NCBI GenBank assembly: GCA_015067175.1
Contig: SVMX01000004.1
Span: forward strand, 157,603 to 221,602
Length of the DNA stretch: 64,000 nt
Direction: 5' to 3'
Source of the DNA: Oscillospiraceae bacterium
Lineage (GTDB): Bacteria > Bacillota > Clostridia > Oscillospirales > Ruminococcaceae
Shown: one piece after another, positions 52,088-60,882 of the stretch
Position numbering within the stretch: the stretch's first letter is position 1
Layout: every line of letters begins with the position of its first letter
Notes under the pieces: generated by a model
Told to the model about the DNA's origin: nothing
Databases searched by the model: none
The model's input: the letters and a program-made list of their open reading frames with translations, nothing else
Program-made: the position numbers and the translations under genes

Positions 52088-53113
52088 TCACTTTATGCTA
52101 TGTACAAGCTCGCTTGTTTCGTCAAGCATAGTTTTAAGCTCTGCAATGGATTTTGCGTTTTCGTTCACGTTTGCAGTCATGGACTTGAGCTGCTCGTTGA
52201 TACCGTTTATAGCTTTCTTGATATCGTTCAGTGTGGACTCTACCTCGCCCGCAAGCTTAGTGTTTCTGTCGGCAAGGTTACGCACCTCCTGTGCGATAAC
52301 ATTGAAGCCTGCGCCTGCCGCGCCCGCTCTCTTTGCCTCAATAGAAGCATTGAAGCCGATAAGGGTGAGCTGTGTGGAAGCACTCTCGATAGCCTTGATG
52401 ATGCTGTCTGTGCTTTCTACCGCTCTGACAGAGCTGTCTGTAGCCTTTTCGATATCTTCAAACGCACGATTGACAGTCGTCATATCCTCGCATACAACAT
52501 CGATCTGATTTTGAACAGCGTCAAACTTCTCGTTGATACCATCAATAGCCGCTTCACTCTCGCCTGTCTTCTGCACGGCAAGAAGTCTTTGATAGCCTAC
52601 CTGCGACAGCGCATTTGCCATCTGATACAGCAGATTAGCAGCAGCGTCGATCTGCTGCTTAGGAACGATCTTTATCTTACGCAGAGCCTCGATATATTTA
52701 TCGGGGTCAACGCCGATCTCCTTTGCTATCTTGCGGAATTTCTCCTCATCGGGAGGCTCGGGAAGCACCTGACCGCCGATAAGCGAGCCGATATGCTTGC
52801 CGTTGAGGATAATGGGAGCCGCAAAGTCCACCAGACCGCCGTGACAGTAATACACCGCAGGTCTGCCTGTCTTGCTGGATTCCTCGCCGCCTTTAAGGTC
52901 GCATTTATTGCAGCGCTCACAGCCGACTCTTGATTTCCTTGTGAAATTCATGCAGAAATCCGTACCGTTGCTAAGTTCTGTAACGGAGCCTGTGTCATCA
53001 GTAGTAAGGGCAGCCATGCCTGTTGCGTCAGCAAAGGCGTCCTGCAGGCTCTGCAAGGTGCGCCTGTCGATTATATCAAGCAGCGTGATGTTGTCATTAT
53101 TCATTTTAAACAC
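52088..53113 (-). CDS. Soluble chemoreceptor with PocR-type sensory domain
   Basis: A 341-residue cytosolic protein without membrane segments. Residues about 8-170 form a PocR domain with its Cys cluster (CMNFTRKSRVGCERCNKC) and YYCHGGLVDFAAPI. About 175-340 is a methyl-accepting signalling region, including the tip-like RAGAAGAGFNVIAQEVRNLAD. PocR domains sense 1,3-propanediol-like ligands or metals. No flagellar or che genes are here. It probably steers CheA signalling or another output in response to a metabolite handled by the downstream dehydrogenase. Confidence 0.88.
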   Translation of the reverse strand: MFKMNNDNITLLDIIDRRTLQSLQDAFADATGMAALTTDDTGSVTELSNGTDFCMNFTRKSRVGCERCNKCDLKGGEESSKTGRPAVYYCHGGLVDFAAPIILNGKHIGSLIGGQVLPEPPDEEKFRKIAKEIGVDPDKYIEALRKIKIVPKQQIDAAANLLYQMANALSQVGYQRLLAVQKTGESEAAIDGINEKFDAVQNQIDVVCEDMTTVNRAFEDIEKATDSSVRAVESTDSIIKAIESASTQLTLIGFNASIEAKRAGAAGAGFNVIAQEVRNLADRNTKLAGEVESTLNDIKKAINGINEQLKSMTANVNENAKSIAELKTMLDETSELVHSIK

Positions 53114-53140
53114 TCTCCAATCAAAAAAACCTTACAATTA

Positions 53141-53169
53141 ATTATACAATAATTCCAAGGATAAATCAA
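53141..53169 (-). promoter_or_regulatory. Promoter of the PocR receptor-ADH unit
   Basis: On the minus strand, TTGATT (53169-53164), 17 bp, TATAAT (53146-53141). Confidence 0.8.
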
Positions 53170-53314
53170 GCAATTTTATGTAAAAAATCTATGACAGCAA
53201 TATAAAATTATATTTTGGATTTGTTAAATTTGACGGAACAAAGCGGAAAAACTGCAGCAGCGCCGATCATCCCAAACACCTGCAAAAAATCACAGCAGAA
53301 ATTCGTCTGCATAC

Positions 53315-53343
53315 TTGCAAAAACGCGCAAAACAGGTTATAAT
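53315..53343 (+). promoter_or_regulatory. Promoter of the 53395 gene
   Basis: TTGCAA (53315-53320), 17 bp, TATAAT (53338-53343), 52 bases before the ATG. Confidence 0.8.
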
Positions 53344-53394
53344 ATTTATTGTATATGAAAAAATTGCAAAGCGACTGCGAAAGGAACTGATAAA

Positions 53395-54024
53395 ATGGAA
53401 TTTCTCAGCGAACGTACAGCGTTTACGCTTTTATCCGAGATGGTAGTAAAAGCAGGCGTATCCTTGTTTAATTCAGTCAAGTACATCTACATGATCTCCG
53501 ACAAGGATTTCTACAACATAAATATCAAGGACATCATTAAAATAGCGCTGAACAACATCACCGATACCGCGGCGCTGCACAACACGGGAATAAAGCTCGA
53601 TAAAGAACGCTGCACCGAAATGAACTCGCCCGAATATGAGCGTGTGCTGTCGCTGATGGTGTATTCATTCGCTGTAAGACTTCCCGAGCTTAAAAACATC
53701 AAAACGCAAGGCGGCTATCTGAACGACAAGCAGATAAAAACGATATACGACATGGTAATTGCCAAGGGCGCTGGAAACTTTGAAAACGTCATCTCCCTCG
53801 ATTATGAGGAGGTACGTCGCATGGTGAAATCGGGAAAGCCCGTTCCCACCTATGACGCGGAGTGGTTTAAGGGCTATATCTACACCTATGTTCCGGCGCT
53901 TGCTGCGATAACCAACAAAAACCTGCTTCTGCTCGGAAGCGCAGACATTCTGTTTACGCTTTTCCATAGCTGTCTTGAAGAAGAGCTGACAAGGGTGCTG
54001 AACGCCCTGGCCGCAAAAGCATAA
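53395..54024 (+). CDS. Soluble protein of unknown function
   Basis: A 209-residue protein, mostly helical by eye, with no signal peptide or membrane anchor (FLSERTAFTLLSEMVVKAGV at the start). Middle segment NSPEYERVLSLMVYSFAVRLPEL and VPTYDAEWFKGYIYTYVPALAA near the end may form a conserved core. I do not recognise it. A clear promoter and AAAGGAA ribosome site show it is real. It is 15 bases before degV and likely co-transcribed. Confidence 0.7.
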   Translation: MEFLSERTAFTLLSEMVVKAGVSLFNSVKYIYMISDKDFYNINIKDIIKIALNNITDTAALHNTGIKLDKERCTEMNSPEYERVLSLMVYSFAVRLPELKNIKTQGGYLNDKQIKTIYDMVIAKGAGNFENVISLDYEEVRRMVKSGKPVPTYDAEWFKGYIYTYVPALAAITNKNLLLLGSADILFTLFHSCLEEELTRVLNALAAKA

Positions 54025-54039
54025 AACGAGGTGAGCATC

Positions 54040-54879
54040 ATGGTTAAAATAACAGCAGACACAGTATGCGATCTGTCGGAGGAAATGAAACAACGCTATA
54101 ATATCGACACGATACCGCTTTACGTCACAAAGGGAAGCGATACCCTGCGCGACGGTGTTGAGATAACACAAAGCGAGGTGTTCGCACATTATCGCTCCAC
54201 GGGAAAGCTGTGCTCCACCTCCGCGGTGAATATCGCGGATTTCTCTCAGTTTTTCGAGCAGCAGCTCAAAGAGCACAATGAACTGATAATCATCACCATA
54301 AGCTCGGAGTTTTCAAGCTGCTATCAGAATGCTTGCATTGCAGCAGAGGATTTTGAGGGAGTTTATGTCGTTGACTCGCGCAATCTTTCTACGGGCGAGG
54401 GTCTTGTCGCGATTGCCGCTGCAAAGCTTGCACAGCAGGGACTTTCCGCCGCAGAGATAGTGACAAAGCTGCATTCCGATGTTATTCCCAAAATTGACGC
54501 AAGCTTTTTCGTTGCAAATGTGGAGTATCTCCACAAGGGAGGCCGCTGCTCCTCTATCGCGGCGCTCGGTGCAAATCTGCTGAAGCTGCGCCCTTGTATA
54601 GACGTTATCGACGGCAAGATGAAGGTTACAAAAAAATACCGCGGTGCGATGGAAAAGTGCATCAAAGAATATGTAAGCGACAGGCTGAAGCAGGTAGAGG
54701 GCTACGACAGTGAGCTGATATTCATTACTCACACAACAAAGCCCGAAATGACGGCTATCGCCGCCGAAGCGATAAAGAGCAACGGCAGCTTTTCCGAAGT
54801 AGCCGTTACGGACGCAGGCTGCACGGTTGCGTGCCACTGCGGCGAGGATACACTGGGAATTTTGTTCATAAGAAAGTAA
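54040..54879 (+). CDS. DegV-family fatty-acid-binding protein
   Basis: A 279-residue DegV-family protein; FakB members bind fatty acids for phosphorylation by FakA. KITADTVCDLSEEM at the start, STSAVNIADFSQFFEQ, ISSEFSSCYQNACIAAE and YLHKGGRCSS with RPCIDVIDGKMKVTKKYRG are family blocks. The ATG at 54040 is set by AGGTG nine bases upstream. No fakA gene is adjacent. Confidence 0.9.
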   Translation: MVKITADTVCDLSEEMKQRYNIDTIPLYVTKGSDTLRDGVEITQSEVFAHYRSTGKLCSTSAVNIADFSQFFEQQLKEHNELIIITISSEFSSCYQNACIAAEDFEGVYVVDSRNLSTGEGLVAIAAAKLAQQGLSAAEIVTKLHSDVIPKIDASFFVANVEYLHKGGRCSSIAALGANLLKLRPCIDVIDGKMKVTKKYRGAMEKCIKEYVSDRLKQVEGYDSELIFITHTTKPEMTAIAAEAIKSNGSFSEVAVTDAGCTVACHCGEDTLGILFIRK

Positions 54880-54927
54880 AAAGTACAGGCGTACACTGCA
54901 TATAATCAACCGAAAGAGGTGTTTTAT

Positions 54928-55413
54928 ATGCAGCATATACATGATCATTCCTATATGGAATACGAGCGCCCCGCGCTGCTCGGAAACATCAGCGGCGCAA
55001 CAGGGCACGAGGACATCAACGGAACGGCGGCTGTTTTTTGGCTGCCTGACGCTGTGTATTTCGAGGTGCAGCTATACGGGCTGCCGTCGTCTGAGATATT
55101 GGGACTTCATATTCATGACGGCTTTGTATGCGGAACGCCAGACGACGGCTTTGAGGAGGCAGGAAAGCACCTCAGCCTTTGTCCCGAGGGCACATGGTGC
55201 GACCGTCACCCATACCACGCAGGCGACCTGCCGCCCGTTTTCTCGGACGTGAACGGTACCGCGATAATGGGCGTGTATCTTGACCGCGCTGTGGTATCCG
55301 ATATTTCGGGCAGAACTGTTGTGCTTCACGCGGGCAAGGACGATTTTATGACGCAGCCTGCAGGTGCTTCGGGAATACGCATAGCCTGCGGAATATTGGC
55401 TGAAAATCTGTAA
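54928..55413 (+). CDS. Cu/Zn superoxide dismutase-like protein without signal peptide
   Basis: A 161-residue SodC-family protein. All metal ligands can be matched: H61 and H63 (GLHIHDG), bridging H81, H94, H97, D100 (RHPYHAGD) and H134 (VVLHAGKDDF); C68 and C154 match the structural disulfide. Unlike usual bacterial SodC it has no export signal, beginning MQHIHDHSYME. It may therefore be cytosolic, or a metal-binding relative. The start follows AGAGGTG. Sits between degV and ahcY. Confidence 0.82.
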   Translation: MQHIHDHSYMEYERPALLGNISGATGHEDINGTAAVFWLPDAVYFEVQLYGLPSSEILGLHIHDGFVCGTPDDGFEEAGKHLSLCPEGTWCDRHPYHAGDLPPVFSDVNGTAIMGVYLDRAVVSDISGRTVVLHAGKDDFMTQPAGASGIRIACGILAENL

Positions 55414-55466
55414 ATTATGGCGGAAAATACCGCCTGCGAATATCAAAAACCAAAGGAGAATATAAA

Positions 55467-56723
55467 ATGGCAAGTGAGATAAGAAACGCTGACCTGTGGG
55501 AAAGCGGTGCAAGAAAGATCGAATGGGTAAAGCGCAATATGCCGCTGCTTCGGGGTATAGAGCAGGAATTTGCCGCTGAAAAGCCCTTTGCGGGACTTAG
55601 AGTGGCTCTCTCTGTGCATCTGGAGGCTAAGACCGCATACCTGTGCAAGGTGCTTGCGGCAGGCGGTGCTGAGATGTACGTTACTGGCAGCAATCCGCTT
55701 TCTACACAGGACGATGTTGCGGCTGCACTCGTGCATGACGGACTTAATGTTTTCGCATGGTACGACGCTACCGACGAGGAATACCATCGTCACATATCCA
55801 AAGTAATAGACGCGCGCCCCAACGTTATCATCGACGATGGCGGCGACCTTGTAAACCTTATCCACAACGAGCGTCCCGAGCTTATCCCCGATGTTATCGG
55901 CGGCTGCGAGGAGACCACAACAGGCATAATCCGTCTGCTCGCTATGGATAAAGCAAAGGCGCTGAAATTCCCGATGGTGCTGGTAAATGACGCAGACTGC
56001 AAGCACCTGTTCGACAACCGCTACGGCACAGGTCAGTCCGTATGGGACGGTATCAACCGCACAACTAACCTTATCGTTGCAGGAAAGAACGTTGTAGTTG
56101 CAGGCTACGGCTGGTGCGGCAAGGGCGTTGCAATGCGCGCAAAAGGTCTTGGAGCAGAGGTAATCGTCACCGAGATAGACCCCATCAAGGCAATGGAGGC
56201 TGTAATGGACGGCTTCAAGGTTATGCCCATGCGCGAGGCTGCTAAGATCGGTGATTTCTTCGTTACTGTAACAGGCTGCGCTGACGTTATCGGCGAGGAA
56301 GCTTTCCTCAACATGAAGGACGGCGCTATCTGCTGCAACGCAGGTCACTTTGACGTGGAAGTAAACATGGCGAAGCTACGCGAGATAGCAACAGACAGCT
56401 ACCTTGCAAGAAACAACATCATGGGCTACAAGCTTGCAAACGGCAACACCGTATTCATCATCGCAGAGGGCAGACTTGTAAACCTCGCAGCAGGCGATGG
56501 ACACCCCGCTGAGATCATGGATATGAGCTTTGCAATTCAGGCGCTCTCCGCGCTCCACGTTGTAAAGAACAAGGGCAAGCTCGGCAAGGACGGCAGCATG
56601 ACAGTAAATGTTCCCGCCGAAGTCGATAAGGAAGTTGCTCTCCGCAAGATAGCAAGCTGGGGTATCGAAATAGACAAGCTCACCGCAGAACAGGAAAAGT
56701 ATCTCAACGGTTGGGAGGTATAA
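55467..56723 (+). CDS. ahcY: Adenosylhomocysteinase
   Basis: A 418-residue NAD-dependent hydrolase that splits S-adenosylhomocysteine to adenosine and homocysteine. Substrate and NAD motifs are intact: ALSVHLEAKTAYL, GGCEETTTGIIRL, GQSVWDGINRTTNL and VVAGYGWCGKGVAMRAKGLG with GHFDVEVNM. The usual bacterial lengths are 410-480; this is the shorter form. It is one base before punA, which could pass on its purine products. Confidence 0.96.
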   Translation: MASEIRNADLWESGARKIEWVKRNMPLLRGIEQEFAAEKPFAGLRVALSVHLEAKTAYLCKVLAAGGAEMYVTGSNPLSTQDDVAAALVHDGLNVFAWYDATDEEYHRHISKVIDARPNVIIDDGGDLVNLIHNERPELIPDVIGGCEETTTGIIRLLAMDKAKALKFPMVLVNDADCKHLFDNRYGTGQSVWDGINRTTNLIVAGKNVVVAGYGWCGKGVAMRAKGLGAEVIVTEIDPIKAMEAVMDGFKVMPMREAAKIGDFFVTVTGCADVIGEEAFLNMKDGAICCNAGHFDVEVNMAKLREIATDSYLARNNIMGYKLANGNTVFIIAEGRLVNLAAGDGHPAEIMDMSFAIQALSALHVVKNKGKLGKDGSMTVNVPAEVDKEVALRKIASWGIEIDKLTAEQEKYLNGWEV

Positions 56724-56724
56724 C

Positions 56725-57561
56725 ATGAACGAAGTATACGAAAAGCTTTTAAAATGCTACAATTCCGTTGAAAAGAAGATCAGCTTCAAGCCTGAGATCG
56801 CACTGATACTCGGCAGCGGTCTCGGCGACTATGCTGACACAATGGACGTTAAGGAAACGCTTGATTATAACGAGCTTGAGGGCTTCCCGATATCCACTGT
56901 TGCAGGTCACAAGGGACGCTTCGTGTTCGGCTATGCGGGCGGTGTTCCGATCGTTGCAATGCAAGGACGCGTGCATTACTACGAGGGCTACAAGATGTCT
57001 GATGTAGTGCTTCCGACACGCTTAATGAAGCTTATGGGCGCAAAGACGCTGTTTCTCACAAATGCGGCAGGCGGAATCAATCGCAATTTCAACTGCGGCG
57101 ATTTTATGATGATAACCGACCATATCTCGTCGTTCGTACCCTCGCCGCTTATCGGCGCAAATATCGACGAGCTTGGTGTTCGCTTCCCCGATATGTCCGA
57201 GATATATTCCAAAAAGCTGCGCGGCATTATCAAAAACGCTGCGCTTGATGAGAAGATACCGCTTCGCGAGGGCGTTTACGTTCAGACAAGCGGCCCGAAT
57301 TACGAGTCCCCTGCCGAGATAAGAATGTATTCCTCGCTCGGCGCTGACGCAGTAGGTATGTCCACCGCTGTTGAAGCTATGGCGGCACGCCACGCAGGCA
57401 TGGAGATATGCGGAATAAGCTGCATTTCCAACCTCGCAGCGGGAATATCACAAAATCCCCTCACACACGCCGAGGTACAGGAAACAGCAGACCGCGTTGC
57501 TCCGCTGTTCAAGCGCCTTGTTACACGTAGCATTGCCGATATCTATGCGGCACAAAAATAA
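56725..57561 (+). CDS. punA: Purine nucleoside phosphorylase
   Basis: A 278-residue trimeric-type (class I, NP-II like) phosphorylase acting on inosine and guanosine. Phosphate-binding segment ALILGSGLGDYAD, AGHKGRFVFGYAGGVPIVAMQGRVHYYEGY, FLTNAAGGIN and YVQTSGPNYESPAEIRMYSSLGAD, VGMSTAVEA are typical. Coupled to ahcY for nucleoside salvage; adenosine would first need deamination for this class of enzyme. A terminator follows. Confidence 0.95.
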   Translation: MNEVYEKLLKCYNSVEKKISFKPEIALILGSGLGDYADTMDVKETLDYNELEGFPISTVAGHKGRFVFGYAGGVPIVAMQGRVHYYEGYKMSDVVLPTRLMKLMGAKTLFLTNAAGGINRNFNCGDFMMITDHISSFVPSPLIGANIDELGVRFPDMSEIYSKKLRGIIKNAALDEKIPLREGVYVQTSGPNYESPAEIRMYSSLGADAVGMSTAVEAMAARHAGMEICGISCISNLAAGISQNPLTHAEVQETADRVAPLFKRLVTRSIADIYAAQK

Positions 57562-57581
57562 ACAAACAGCATAAAATAACT

Positions 57582-57621
57582 GCCCCTCGGCAACGGAATT
57601 TCCGAAGCCGAGGGGCTTTAT
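57582..57621. terminator. Bidirectional terminator, punA and GGDEF gene
   Basis: Stem GCCCCTCGGC/GCCGAGGGGC followed by TTTATT, between converging genes. Confidence 0.85.
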
Positions 57622-57623
57622 TA

Positions 57624-59570
57624 TTATTCACCCTTAGGTCTGCGCTTATGACGCGCCTTGTCGTTGTACATCATCTTATCGGCAAGCTCGATAAGCTCGT
57701 CAACCGTTTCGACGTGTTCAAGCGATGAGCAGTGTATACCAACACTCGCCGCAACAGTGAAAGGGTTGCCCGACTCGGCGTTCAGCTTTGCAAGCACCTC
57801 ATCAAATCTTTGACGGTAGTGCTCTGCCTGCTCCTTCGCGTCGCCGCAGCATATCTTCGCCACCACGAACTCGTCACCGCCAAAGCGCGAGCAGATTATA
57901 TCCTTATCTCTTTCCTCTGCCGCACCTGTGAGCGACGACGCTGTTATCTTCAGTGCCTCGTCACCTGCATGATGACCAAAATTGTCATTTATATATTTCA
58001 TATCGTTGAGGTCGATAGAAACGATGAATACGTCCTTGTTTTCAGCCGCAAGCTCTGAAAAATCTTCTCTGAAATTTCTATAGAAACCATAACGGTTATA
58101 TATACCCGTAAGATGGTCGTGAGTAAACAGAAACTCCAGCTTTCTGTTGAGGTATCGCATATGCTCATGAGTGCGAACCACTTCAAGACAGCGGTTTGCC
58201 ATCATGTTGTAGGTATAAAGCTGGTCAACGCAGATATCGAGCGGCACAAAATATGTCACATAATAGCCTATAACATATTCCTGCGAATGAAGCGGACAGA
58301 CTACCAATGTGTGGTTATCGGGGAAACGCTCGTACAAATTTGGCAGTATCAAGGATGTGGGGAATATCTCGTTTTCATGCAGCGAATCCGTATTGAGGCA
58401 CTCGCGCAGCACCATCATCTTTTGCGGATAGCCCTGCTGCTTTACCGCGTCGTCAAATTCATCAAACTCATTAACGTTGAAATTCTGTGCGCTGAATTTA
58501 CTGAACTCCTCAGAAACACACAATGTCGTTCCGCCGAACGCATAGTTACCAAGCGTTACGCGAGCATTTCCGAGTGATGGATTAGACGCAATGATGTTGC
58601 CCATCTTGTTCATCGTTTCCTCATAGCCGCGAACATAAGAATAGTTCTTTACATACTCCGTCAGCATACGATTGCTTCTGCCCGAATCGCGCTTTGTGCA
58701 GCCGCAGCTCTCGGAAAAGACAGGCGTGTAACTAAGCTCGGTGTTGTAAGGAGTTTTCCTTGCCCTTTCTATAATATCATCGCACACCTGTATTATCACA
58801 CTGGAAAGCTCATCATTATCGCGAATAGCAGTGGTTAGGCGCGGGCTGTGATATCTTTCTATCTCAATTCCGTCAAAGCCTGTTACTATCACATTTTCGG
58901 GCACACGGTAGCCATGCTCTGCAAGCTTTTGACAAACGGCTATCGCCATAGAATCGTTGGCGCAGACGAATGCATCGGGAAGTTCTTCTCCGTTTTCAAA
59001 AAAGTGATCCATTGCCGCAAGCGTAGGAGCCTCCCAGAACTCGCCGTAAATGACCTCGTTCTCGCTAAACGGTATGTTATGGTGCGACAGCACCTCGGCA
59101 AAGCTCTGGATTCTGGTGCACGAAAAAGAATTGCCCTTTATTCCTGCAACATGCCTGAGCTTTTTGCAGCCATGCTCAACGATAAGATGCTCAACGATAT
59201 CGCTGAACGCCTCGCCATAGCCGAAATTGATATTAAACGCTCTCTCACGGTACTGGTCTATGCTGATAACAGGAACATTGTGCTTAAGGCAACGCAAATA
59301 GATGTTGTCAAACAACTCTTTTTGATTCTCGTTGCTCTGTATCATTATCATAACGTCCAGCATATCATAATTTATCGTTTCGTATACAGACGCCGAGCCA
59401 ATGCTGTCGGGAGTATCGGGGAAATAAAGATCCTCAAAGCAATGGAATACCAGCATACGATAATTATCGCGTGCCTCCATCTGCTTTGTCAGGCTGTAAA
59501 GGATAGGTCTTATCGGCTCTTTCTGCATAGTTGTGCAGCAAAAACCGATCAAATGGCAATCATTGATCAA
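57624..59570 (-). CDS. LacI-type periplasmic-binding-fold sensor fused to GGDEF
   Basis: A 648-residue cytosolic protein. Residues 1 to about 275 look like the sugar-binding core of LacI/GalR regulators without the DNA-binding helix-turn-helix (DAFVCANDSMAIAVCQKL and VTGFDGIEIERYHSPRLTT). A Cys motif ESCGCTKR follows, then a middle sensor or linker. About 475-640 is a diguanylate cyclase with THDHLTGIYNRYGFYRNF and SRFGGDEFVVAKI, all catalytic residues kept. It would make c-di-GMP in response to a sugar-like ligand. No membrane segments. Confidence 0.88.
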   Translation of the reverse strand: MINDCHLIGFCCTTMQKEPIRPILYSLTKQMEARDNYRMLVFHCFEDLYFPDTPDSIGSASVYETINYDMLDVMIMIQSNENQKELFDNIYLRCLKHNVPVISIDQYRERAFNINFGYGEAFSDIVEHLIVEHGCKKLRHVAGIKGNSFSCTRIQSFAEVLSHHNIPFSENEVIYGEFWEAPTLAAMDHFFENGEELPDAFVCANDSMAIAVCQKLAEHGYRVPENVIVTGFDGIEIERYHSPRLTTAIRDNDELSSVIIQVCDDIIERARKTPYNTELSYTPVFSESCGCTKRDSGRSNRMLTEYVKNYSYVRGYEETMNKMGNIIASNPSLGNARVTLGNYAFGGTTLCVSEEFSKFSAQNFNVNEFDEFDDAVKQQGYPQKMMVLRECLNTDSLHENEIFPTSLILPNLYERFPDNHTLVVCPLHSQEYVIGYYVTYFVPLDICVDQLYTYNMMANRCLEVVRTHEHMRYLNRKLEFLFTHDHLTGIYNRYGFYRNFREDFSELAAENKDVFIVSIDLNDMKYINDNFGHHAGDEALKITASSLTGAAEERDKDIICSRFGGDEFVVAKICCGDAKEQAEHYRQRFDEVLAKLNAESGNPFTVAASVGIHCSSLEHVETVDELIELADKMMYNDKARHKRRPKGE

Positions 59571-59662
59571 GCCCGAACCTCCTTTCCGTACGTTGCGGTA
59601 AATTGACTGTTATCTATAAAAACGTTTACACTGTCTAACACACGCTCTTATACTTATTTCAT

Positions 59663-59691
59663 ATTATAGCACATATACATATAGAAATCAA
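59663..59691 (-). promoter_or_regulatory. Promoter of the GGDEF gene
   Basis: On the minus strand, TTGATT (59691-59686), 17 bp, TATAAT (59668-59663) with extended TGC. Confidence 0.8.
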
Positions 59692-59732
59692 GTGTTAAGT
59701 GAATAATTTTGCTAAAAAATTCACAATAAAAA

Positions 59733-59773
59733 GTCGTGCGGCACACCTTATCAAAACGATGTGCCTGCACGAC
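59733..59773 (-). terminator. Terminator of mreB
   Basis: The stem GTCGTGC-GGCACA / TGTGCC-(T)-GCACGAC has a 14-base loop and is followed on the minus strand by CTTTTTATT. Confidence 0.85.
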
Positions 59774-59781
59774 AATTTTTA

Positions 59782-60798
59782 TTATCTGTAGCCGTAAAGC
59801 TTTACCTGCTCAAAGCCGTCCAGCAACTCGCCCGACATCTTGAATGCAAGCTCCACGCCGCGCGCAACGCACTCGATAGCGTTGTCCGCAACAAAGCACG
59901 GCGCTCCCACATGGTGGGAGATAAGCTTGTCAAGTCCGCCGAGCAGCGCACCGCCGCCTGTCAGCGTAATTCCGTTGCTGAGAATATCTCCGACAAGCTC
60001 AGGCGGAGCAGATTCCAGCGTGAGCTTTACCTGCTCAACTATCTCCATTGCATTCTCATGGATAGCCTCGTCAATGTCGATATCGCTTATTTCAATGCTC
60101 TCAGGCAGACCTTTCAGCAGATGTCTTCCGCGCACTATCATTTTTTTACTGCCATCGGGGTTAAATACATTCGCTATCTCCATCTTAGCCTTTTCGGCTG
60201 TTTTTTCGCCGATGAGTATCTTGTATTTCTGCGTGATATGACGGATTATAGCCGCGTCGAACTTATTTCCTGCCATCTTTACAGAACGGCTTGCAGCTAT
60301 ACCATTGAACGACACGATAGCTACATCTGCCGTACCGCCGCCGATATCAACGACCATAGTACCGTTTGGCTTAGAGATATCTATGCCTGCACCGATAAGC
60401 GCCGCGATAGGCTCTTCAATAAGGAACACCTTTCTTGCGCCCGCGGAGAGCGCCGCCTCTACAACAGCTCTCTTTTCAACATCTGTAACAGACGAGGGGA
60501 CGCAAAGAACGACTCTCGGCTTCACCATAAAGCTGCTGTTAGCCTTGCGTATAAACTCCTTTATCATTGCCTGAGTCATATCATTGTCGGATATAACTCC
60601 GTCCTTTAACGGCCGCACAGCAACGATATATTCGGGAGTTCTGCCGAGCATCTTATATGCTTCCTCTCCGACAGCGACTACAGCGCGCTTTTTGCGGTCG
60701 TACGCCACAACGGACGGCTCGTTTAAAATAACGCCCTTACCGCTCAGCGTGATGATGATATTCGCCGTACCTAAATCTATTCCTATATCACAAGCCAT
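59782..60798 (-). CDS. mreB: Rod-shape-determining protein MreB
   Basis: A 338-residue actin homologue that guides cell-wall elongation at the membrane. Nucleotide site: CDIGIDLGTANIIITLSGKG, VVDIGGGTADVAIVSFNG and LTGGGALLGGLDKLI. Normal length. It lies downstream of cca without mreCD nearby, so it may be a second, Mbl-like paralog rather than the mreBCD copy; sequence alone does not settle this. Confidence 0.93.
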   Translation of the reverse strand: MACDIGIDLGTANIIITLSGKGVILNEPSVVAYDRKKRAVVAVGEEAYKMLGRTPEYIVAVRPLKDGVISDNDMTQAMIKEFIRKANSSFMVKPRVVLCVPSSVTDVEKRAVVEAALSAGARKVFLIEEPIAALIGAGIDISKPNGTMVVDIGGGTADVAIVSFNGIAASRSVKMAGNKFDAAIIRHITQKYKILIGEKTAEKAKMEIANVFNPDGSKKMIVRGRHLLKGLPESIEISDIDIDEAIHENAMEIVEQVKLTLESAPPELVGDILSNGITLTGGGALLGGLDKLISHHVGAPCFVADNAIECVARGVELAFKMSGELLDGFEQVKLYGYR

Positions 60799-60882
60799 TT
60801 ATTTTTCTCCTACACATATCAAAAATCCAACTTTATTAGTATATCACATATTACCTGTTTCTGCAAGCATTTTATGCTTTAT

